Program-made: the position numbers and the translations under genes
DNA from: Paenibacillus chitinolyticus NBRC 15660
GTDB taxonomy: Bacteria; Bacillota; Bacilli; Paenibacillales; NBRC-103111
Direction: 5' to 3'
Length of the DNA: 64,000 nucleotides
Assembly (NCBI RefSeq): GCF_000739915.1
Contig: NZ_BBJT01000003.1
Coordinates: 744,001 to 808,000 of the forward strand
Notes under the pieces: model-generated
Databases searched by the model: none
Seen by the model: the letters and a program-made list of their open reading frames with translations, nothing else
What the model was told of the DNA's origin: nothing
Part shown: positions 59,033 to 64,000 of the stretch, one piece after another
Layout: each line of letters starts with the position of its first letter
Position numbering within the stretch: position 1 is the stretch's first letter

Positions 59033-59746
59033 TTACTTCGGCACCTCTAGCTTGTAGCCTACGCCCCAGACCGTCGTAATCATCGCAGCCGCTTCTGGCG
59101 ATACTTTGTTGAGCTTTTCGCGCAATCTTTTCACATGGGTATCGACCGTGCGCAAATCCCCGAAAAATTCGTAATTCCAGACATCTTTGAGCAGTTCTTC
59201 CCGCGAAAATACCTTATCCGGCGATACGGCCAGATAGTGCAGCAGTTCATACTCTTTGGGCGTCAATGCGACTTCCTGGCCGCCTGCCGTTACACGGTGA
59301 GCATCGTGCTCGATAACGAGGTGCGGAAACACGATGTTGTTGCTCGAATTCGCATCCTTGGACAGAAAAGCCGTTGCGGACGAACGCCGCAGGATCGCCT
59401 TGACCCGGTAAATCACCTCGCGCGGACTGAACGGTTTCACGACGTAATCGTCGGCACCGACTTCGAACCCGTGTACGCGGTTCGTTTCTTCGCCTTTCGC
59501 GGTCAGCATGATCACCGGCGTGGACTTCACTTGACGCAGACGGGCGCAAACTTCCGTCCCGTCAATCCCGGGCAGCATCAGATCGAGCAGAATCAGATCG
59601 AAATCGCGCTCGGTCGCCAGCGTCAGGGCCGTTTCGCCGTCTTCGGCTTCCTCGATGCCGTAACCCTCTTTCTCCAGGTACATCCGAAGCAGACGTCTGA
59701 TCCGTTCTTCATCGTCTACAACCAGAATATTCAATCTCTGTTCCAT
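59033..59746 (-). CDS. resD: ResD response regulator
   Basis: A 237-residue OmpR-type regulator: receiver domain with VDDEERIRRLLRMYL and phosphorylation Asp in LILLDLMLPG, then a winged-helix domain (VALTPKEYELLHYLA, FFGDLRTVDTHVKRLREKL). Very close to B. subtilis ResD. I chose ATG 59746; a GTG at 59755 is only 3 nt from GAAGGG and fits less well. It overlaps no gene and is followed immediately by resE. Confidence 0.96.
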   Translation of the reverse strand: MEQRLNILVVDDEERIRRLLRMYLEKEGYGIEEAEDGETALTLATERDFDLILLDLMLPGIDGTEVCARLRQVKSTPVIMLTAKGEETNRVHGFEVGADDYVVKPFSPREVIYRVKAILRRSSATAFLSKDANSSNNIVFPHLVIEHDAHRVTAGGQEVALTPKEYELLHYLAVSPDKVFSREELLKDVWNYEFFGDLRTVDTHVKRLREKLNKVSPEAAAMITTVWGVGYKLEVPK

Positions 59747-59800
59747 GACGTTCACAATCCCTTCCGTCCGTAAACGATTGTAATAAATGATTTGCTAAAA

Positions 59801-61057
59801 TTATACACCCGAATAGGAGTGCAGGCCAGCGATGACCAAGTTTACCCCGACCAGCGTAAACATAACCACGATAAAGCCGATTACGGCCAGCCAAGCGGAG
59901 CGTTTACCCTGCCAGCCGCGGGAAAGGCGAAGATGCAGGAATACCGCGTAGAAGAGCCAGACGATCAGGGCCCATACTTCCTTCGGGTCCCAGCCCCAGA
60001 ACCGGCCCCACGCTTTATGGGCCCATATCATCGCAAAGATGAGGGCGCCGAGCGTAAAAATCGGATAGCCGATAGCGATGGAACGATATCCGATCTCGTC
60101 GAGGTCCTCCGGGTCCATGCCTTTCATAATAGGTGAGATCGCCTGCCCGATCGGCTTGCGCAGGATCAGTCTGAGCAGCGCATACAGAAGGACGCCGAGC
60201 AGAACTGTCCAGATTACCGTATTGAACTTCCGGCCGGCATTTTCACCGCTCATCCAGGAAGGCGCCGTGAAGAGCGGCTTGTCCATGCCGAGGAATGTAT
60301 CCATTGATTCGAGTGTCGTCTGGTATGGTGCCACGATAGGCGGCAGCACGTAAGTGACGGTCTGGCTTACTTTTTGCTGGGTGCCGTCTTTGGCCACGAT
60401 TTGTTCCTTGATGAACTTAGCTTCGTAGCCTGCAGCATTGAACGTAAATACGGAAGCGATAAAAGCGATCAGCATAAAAATAATGAGCAGGGTGAATTCC
60501 ACCCCTCTTTGCTCCTTGCGGTCGGAGGCCGTTTTACCCTGAAAGTTCACCGTCCGGATCAAGTACATTAAACCCGCGGCAAAGCCTACGGCGAAAAATG
60601 CTTCACCCGCGGCCGCGGTCGTTACGTGGATTTTAAGCCAGTAGCTCTGCAGCGCCGGAATCAGCGGCTGGACTTCGTTCGGGAAGACGGCCGCGTACGC
60701 GATGATGAGCACGACGACCGGCAGAGCAAATACCCCGAGAACCGGGGTACGATAGATTGCGTATACGATAATAAAGGCAATCATGATCATCATACCGAGC
60801 ATCGTCATAAATTCGAACATGTTGCTGGTCGGAATGTGTCCGCCCCCGTACCAGCGGGTGAAGAAATAAAGAAGCTGGGACACAAGGCCCAAAACAGACA
60901 GGCCGTAAGCGGCTCTGCCCCATTTGCGCCCATGAACTTCGGGATCCCGGTTGCTCCATGTTTTGCCGGCGATTGAAAGTACAAACACCAGAAAAGCCAC
61001 ACAGTAGATAACAAATGAAACCAGCAGCGCGTTCCCGCTGAAATTTAACCAATTCAT
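59801..61057 (-). CDS. resC: cytochrome c biogenesis protein ResC (CcsA)
   Basis: A 418-residue CcsA-type heme handling membrane protein of system II. The tryptophan-rich WGRFWGWDPKEVWALIVWL motif and conserved histidines in HVTTAAAGE and MIWAHKAWG are present, with about eight or more transmembrane helices. It overlaps resB by 4 bp. Needed for attaching heme to QcrC and other cytochromes c. Confidence 0.97.
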   Translation of the reverse strand: MNWLNFSGNALLVSFVIYCVAFLVFVLSIAGKTWSNRDPEVHGRKWGRAAYGLSVLGLVSQLLYFFTRWYGGGHIPTSNMFEFMTMLGMMIMIAFIIVYAIYRTPVLGVFALPVVVLIIAYAAVFPNEVQPLIPALQSYWLKIHVTTAAAGEAFFAVGFAAGLMYLIRTVNFQGKTASDRKEQRGVEFTLLIIFMLIAFIASVFTFNAAGYEAKFIKEQIVAKDGTQQKVSQTVTYVLPPIVAPYQTTLESMDTFLGMDKPLFTAPSWMSGENAGRKFNTVIWTVLLGVLLYALLRLILRKPIGQAISPIMKGMDPEDLDEIGYRSIAIGYPIFTLGALIFAMIWAHKAWGRFWGWDPKEVWALIVWLFYAVFLHLRLSRGWQGKRSAWLAVIGFIVVMFTLVGVNLVIAGLHSYSGV

Positions 61058-62721
61058 GTAGCTTTTCCTCCTTTTTCAAGCGTTTTCTGATCCACGGTAA
61101 TGCCTGTTTTGTTTAGTGAGGCCGCTACTTCCTTGCGGACGCCGAACCAGTTCTTGTTCGTGTGTGCGCCGAGTACGAGCCGTCCGTCGTCGATCCGGAG
61201 CCACACTCGGCGATGCTGCCAGTAGAAGCCCATGATGAGGCCGATCATTCCGATCGCGGCCCCGATCCAGATATAAGGAAGCGCACGGTCCGTCCGTATA
61301 TTCAAGTAAGAGGTAAAGGAGGAAAACGTGACGTTTTCCATCGATCCGACAGATAAGTCGAATTTGGCGCCTATTGATCCGTTAATTTCGTCCTGGCGGA
61401 ACTCCTGCTTGTCTATTTGTCTCGGGAAATAGATGTAAGGTTCACCGTTTGGAGAAAGCCCTGGTCCCGTAATCTGAAAAATAAATGCAGGCGCTTTCGC
61501 TTCATTCGATTTCGTAATAGGCTCCCCTTTGTCGTCCAGGCCGAATTCCGGGAAATATCCCTTCAGCGACAGCTTGTAAGGGCCTGCCTGGTACGTATCC
61601 TGAGGATCCTTCATCGGAAGCTCGAAGCTTCCGTAAGATTCGCCCGTCTGTTTGTTCGTCAGCGTAGGCTTGACCGAAATAAGCAGCGGATCTTGCTTGT
61701 AATCGTATTGAAAAGCGAGAAGGCCTTTGTAATCGAGCGGTTCGTTCACGATAATTTTTTGCCTGTGCACTTCCTGCAGCTCCGGTTTTTTGCCGGGAGT
61801 GTCGCAGTCCGCTTTACAGGTGTAGATCACGGCTTCGGTTTCATAAATTTTCGGGACGGCCCGGTCCCTTTTTTTAAACTCTTCGGTCATTTCTTCCGGC
61901 TTGTAAAAATCGATGGTGAACTTCTCATTCTTGATATAGAGCGACGTATCGGGAATTTTCTTGATCTCCCCTTCGCGAAGCCCCATATATTCATCCATCT
62001 GCCAGCCCGGGAAGCTGCGCATCAGTACGGCCAGCAGAAAAATAATGAGGCCGATATGAAGCACGTAAGGTCCCCAGCGGCTGAACCGGTACTTCTCGGC
62101 AAGAAGCGCGGCTCCGTCCGTATGTACGCGGTAATGTTTTTTGCGGAGCTGGCGGGCCATTTGCTCGGTCCACTCTTCTTCGCTGATTCCTTCCGGAATG
62201 CGCCCGTCGTAAGCGACCTTCTGGCGGAGCAGGAAGCTGTGGTGTTTCTGGATCTTCTGCTTGGAAAGAGCCCGGTACAGCGGAAGAACACGGTCCAGGC
62301 TGCAAATGACCAGCGAGGCCCCGATCATCAGAATCAGCAGCTTAAACCACCACGATTCGTACGTGTGGGATAAACCCAGCAAATAATACACATGACCCAA
62401 TGTTCCGTATGTATCCTTGTAGTAAGTGGCAGGGTTTACCTGAATAAAATTGCTTTCCTGCGGATATATGGTGCCAAGCGAAGAACCGATCAAGGTCAGG
62501 ACGATAATCGTCACGGCCACCTTCACCGATGAAAAGAAATTCCAGACCCGGTCCAGCCAGGACGGATTTTCCCGCTGGGATCGACGCGCGACCCCATCAT
62601 ATTTCATTTCCAGCGGTTCGCTCGAAAACGCTTCTTCGGTCAGCGGCTTGCCGCACGATTCGCAGAGCAGAGTCCCAACGTGGTTCTGGTGCCCGCAATC
62701 GCACTTCGTGTTCTGAAACAC
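61054..62721 (-). CDS. resB: cytochrome c biogenesis protein ResB (Ccs1)
   Basis: A 555-residue system II partner of ResC. It begins with a short zinc-ribbon-like stretch (CDCGHQNH, CESCGKPL) and has four transmembrane helices with a large extracytoplasmic domain between the third and fourth (roughly residues 225-490). ENPSWLDRVWNFFSSVKVAV is a conserved ResB region. The start is a GTG at 62721, 8 nt after GAGGGGG. Confidence 0.96.
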   Translation of the reverse strand: MFQNTKCDCGHQNHVGTLLCESCGKPLTEEAFSSEPLEMKYDGVARRSQRENPSWLDRVWNFFSSVKVAVTIIVLTLIGSSLGTIYPQESNFIQVNPATYYKDTYGTLGHVYYLLGLSHTYESWWFKLLILMIGASLVICSLDRVLPLYRALSKQKIQKHHSFLLRQKVAYDGRIPEGISEEEWTEQMARQLRKKHYRVHTDGAALLAEKYRFSRWGPYVLHIGLIIFLLAVLMRSFPGWQMDEYMGLREGEIKKIPDTSLYIKNEKFTIDFYKPEEMTEEFKKRDRAVPKIYETEAVIYTCKADCDTPGKKPELQEVHRQKIIVNEPLDYKGLLAFQYDYKQDPLLISVKPTLTNKQTGESYGSFELPMKDPQDTYQAGPYKLSLKGYFPEFGLDDKGEPITKSNEAKAPAFIFQITGPGLSPNGEPYIYFPRQIDKQEFRQDEINGSIGAKFDLSVGSMENVTFSSFTSYLNIRTDRALPYIWIGAAIGMIGLIMGFYWQHRRVWLRIDDGRLVLGAHTNKNWFGVRKEVAASLNKTGITVDQKTLEKGGKAT

Positions 62722-62757
62722 GCCGCATTCCCCCTCTATGCTGTTGAAATGGATACT

Positions 62758-63303
62758 TTATTGGCCGCCGCCGGTACCGTCTGTCAGCTTTTTCAGCGTG
62801 TCAGCGATAAAAGCCTCGTCCATCTCGCCTTTGTGGATCTTCATGACCGTCCCGTCGGGTTTAACGAAGAACGTCGTCGGATATTCCACGACCCCGTACT
62901 GTTTCCGCACTTTCTCCTCGTTATCGAGCAGGATCGGCAGATTCAAATTGTACTGGTCCACGAAATTCTGAACCGTCACTCGGCTCGTGTCCAAGTTGAC
63001 CTCCAAGAACTCCACGTTCTTGTCTTTCCAAATGTCGTACTGCTTCTGCAGTGCCGGCATTTCTTTCTTGCAGGGAGGACAGAAGGTTCCCCAGAAATTA
63101 ATCAGGACGCCTTTGCCTTTGAAGTCGGAAAGCTTGTAGGACTTGTTGTCGAGTCCGGTGAGTGTAAAGTCCGGCGCTTTGGAGCCCTCGACCGGATATT
63201 TTTTATCGTCGGCGGATGTTAGGTTGTTGACGATTGTAAATACACCGATGATAAGAACAATGCCTAAAATGATAATTTGAACCCATTTTTTGTTCTTTTT
63301 CAT
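62758..63303 (-). CDS. resA: thiol-disulfide oxidoreductase ResA
   Basis: A 181-residue membrane-tethered thioredoxin-fold protein that reduces apocytochrome c cysteines before heme attachment. The active site is CPPC at residues 75-78 in WGTFCPPCKKEMP, with a Glu nearby as in ResA; cis-Pro in VVEYPTTFF. The N-terminal helix (WVQIIILGIVLIIGVFTIV) is the anchor. ATG 63303 has TGAGGG upstream. resA-resB-resC-resD-resE is the B. subtilis operon order. Confidence 0.97.
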   Translation of the reverse strand: MKKNKKWVQIIILGIVLIIGVFTIVNNLTSADDKKYPVEGSKAPDFTLTGLDNKSYKLSDFKGKGVLINFWGTFCPPCKKEMPALQKQYDIWKDKNVEFLEVNLDTSRVTVQNFVDQYNLNLPILLDNEEKVRKQYGVVEYPTTFFVKPDGTVMKIHKGEMDEAFIADTLKKLTDGTGGGQ

Positions 63304-63348
63304 AGCGAGCACCCTCAAAAATAAGACATAACTATCTTAATTATAACG

Positions 63349-63378
63349 AAAAAAAAGGCCAAGCTTAGCGGCCTTTTT
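63349..63378 (-). terminator. terminator overlapping the rluB stop codon
   Basis: On the minus strand AAAAAGGCC, 9-nt loop, GGCCTTTTTTTT: a perfect stem (63352-63360 with 63370-63378) and eight-T run. The rluB stop codon (63365-63367) lies in the loop. Confidence 0.88.
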
Positions 63379-64000
63379 GAATTTTATGTGACTGCAAGGC
63401 CGCATCGCGCAGGCTGTTAATTTCGTCATTGCGCAGGACTCTGTACTTTGCTCTCGGAAGACCGGCAAGCAGTAAGGGTCCGTATTGTACCCGTCTTAAT
63501 TTGGCCACCGGAAAAGACACGGCGTCGAACATTCTTCTCACCTGACGGTTCCGGCCTTCGTAAATCGTAATGGAAATCACGCTCTCATTCTGCTCCGGGC
63601 GCACATCGACGTATTCGACCTCGGCGGGAGCGGTCATGCCGTCCTCCAGCTCAATGCCGGCTCTCAATCGGTCGAGAACGGAACCGTGCACGACACCCTT
63701 GACGGTCGCATGGTACGTCTTGGCCACATGATGCCTCGGATGCATCATCAGGTTGGCGAATTCCCCGTCGTTCGTCAAAATCAGCAGACCTTCCGTATCG
63801 TAATCAAGACGGCCGACCGGATAGACGCGCTCCTTAATCCCCGGCAGGTAATCGGTTACGACTTTGCGGCCCTTCGGGTCCGAAGCGCTCGTAATAACGC
63901 CTTTAGGCTTGTTCAGCATCACGTACACTTTCGTCTGCTGCTTAATGGCCCGTCCGTCTACCATTATCAAATCCTCAGCGGGATTCACTTTCACGCCAAG
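63365..64000 (-). CDS. rluB: ribosomal large subunit pseudouridine synthase B, partial
   Basis: The C-terminal 211 codons of an RsuA/RluB-family pseudouridine synthase; the frame is open through the right edge, so the N-terminal S4 domain is mostly outside the window. The catalytic Asp is in GRLDYDTEGLLILTNDG. Further motifs are MLNKPKGVITSASDPKGRK and EGRNRQVRRMFDAV. In B. subtilis rluB (ypuL) also directly precedes resA. RluB modifies U in 23S rRNA helix 89. Confidence 0.95.
   Translation of the reverse strand, partial: LGVKVNPAEDLIMVDGRAIKQQTKVYVMLNKPKGVITSASDPKGRKVVTDYLPGIKERVYPVGRLDYDTEGLLILTNDGEFANLMMHPRHHVAKTYHATVKGVVHGSVLDRLRAGIELEDGMTAPAEVEYVDVRPEQNESVISITIYEGRNRQVRRMFDAVSFPVAKLRRVQYGPLLLAGLPRAKYRVLRNDEINSLRDAALQSHKIQKGR

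Noticed and set aside
61417-62373. Plus-strand open frame of 318 codons opposite resB
   Set aside because: Antisense shadow of resB; no start signal.
1-64000. Search for CRISPR arrays, insertion sequences, prophage genes or rRNA
   Set aside because: No repeated spacer pattern, transposase, integrase or rRNA signature was seen. The window is a stable housekeeping region.

Overview
The window is a gene-dense bacterial chromosome segment from an endospore-forming member of the Bacillales, most like Paenibacillus. It carries spoIVA, spoVIF, ypjB and ypeB. Gene order follows the Bacillus subtilis ypj-qcr-trp-aro-hep-hbs-spoIVA-gpsA-der-cmk-gudB-serA-res block closely. Extra genes and start-codon habits (many TTG and GTG starts behind strong AGGAGG sites) point to Paenibacillus rather than Bacillus. 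Nearly every gene is on the minus strand; the exceptions are a secreted protein and a YitT protein near 2 kb, and serA near 56 kb. I saw no phage, insertion sequence, CRISPR array or rRNA.

Layout. 1-4.5 kb: dapB (cut by the edge), a TPR protein, ypjD, a small secreted protein, ypjC/yitT, ypjB, ypjA. 4.5-6.7 kb: the menaquinol:cytochrome c reductase genes qcrC, qcrB and qcrA. 6.9-11.6 kb: ypiF, an IDEAL-domain protein, a gamma-carbonic-anhydrase-like protein, an unknown 371-residue protein, a histidine phosphatase, and an ECF sigma/anti-sigma pair. 11.8-23.7 kb: the aromatic amino acid supraoperon (read aroC-aroB-aroH-trpEDCFBA-hisC-tyrA). 23.8-31.4 kb: cheR, ndk and a quinone block (hepS-menG-mqnP-ubiX-mqnA-hepT) headed by mtrB, the TRAP regulator. 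31.4-42.4 kb: a sugar dehydrogenase lipoprotein, tRNA-Pro, hbs, spoIVA, a YphF-like lipoprotein, two 2Fe-2S ferredoxins, spoVIF, gpsA, plsY, der, and the YIEGIA pair. 42.4-54.8 kb: yphA, fni, the S1-domain protein, plsC, cmk, ypfB, ypfA, ypeB, prsW, gudB, ypbH, a CPBP protease and a rhodanese. 54.9-64 kb: T-box/serA, then resE, resD, resC, resB, resA and rluB.

How it works together. The aro genes make chorismate. Chorismate feeds the trp, tyr/phe and, via MqnA, menaquinone routes. HepS/HepT supply the heptaprenyl tail, and the quinone feeds the Qcr complex, whose c-type cytochrome depends on ResA/B/C for maturation. MtrB (TRAP) and a perfect 11-triplet TRAP site ahead of trpE lie about 10 kb apart, so the regulator and its target are both present.

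Main points for a second look: (1) the TRAP site appears to control a terminator about 200 nt downstream through a long-range antiterminator; (2) a candidate roughly 74-nt C-rich small RNA with a consensus promoter, a cre-like box and a terminator near 11.8 kb; (3) a 16-bp perfect hairpin that buries the ypjB ribosome-binding site; (4) a 23-bp-arm perfect palindrome inside fni; (5) futalosine-pathway menaquinone genes embedded in the hepS-menG-hepT operon; (6) an unlisted 51-residue zinc-ribbon protein.
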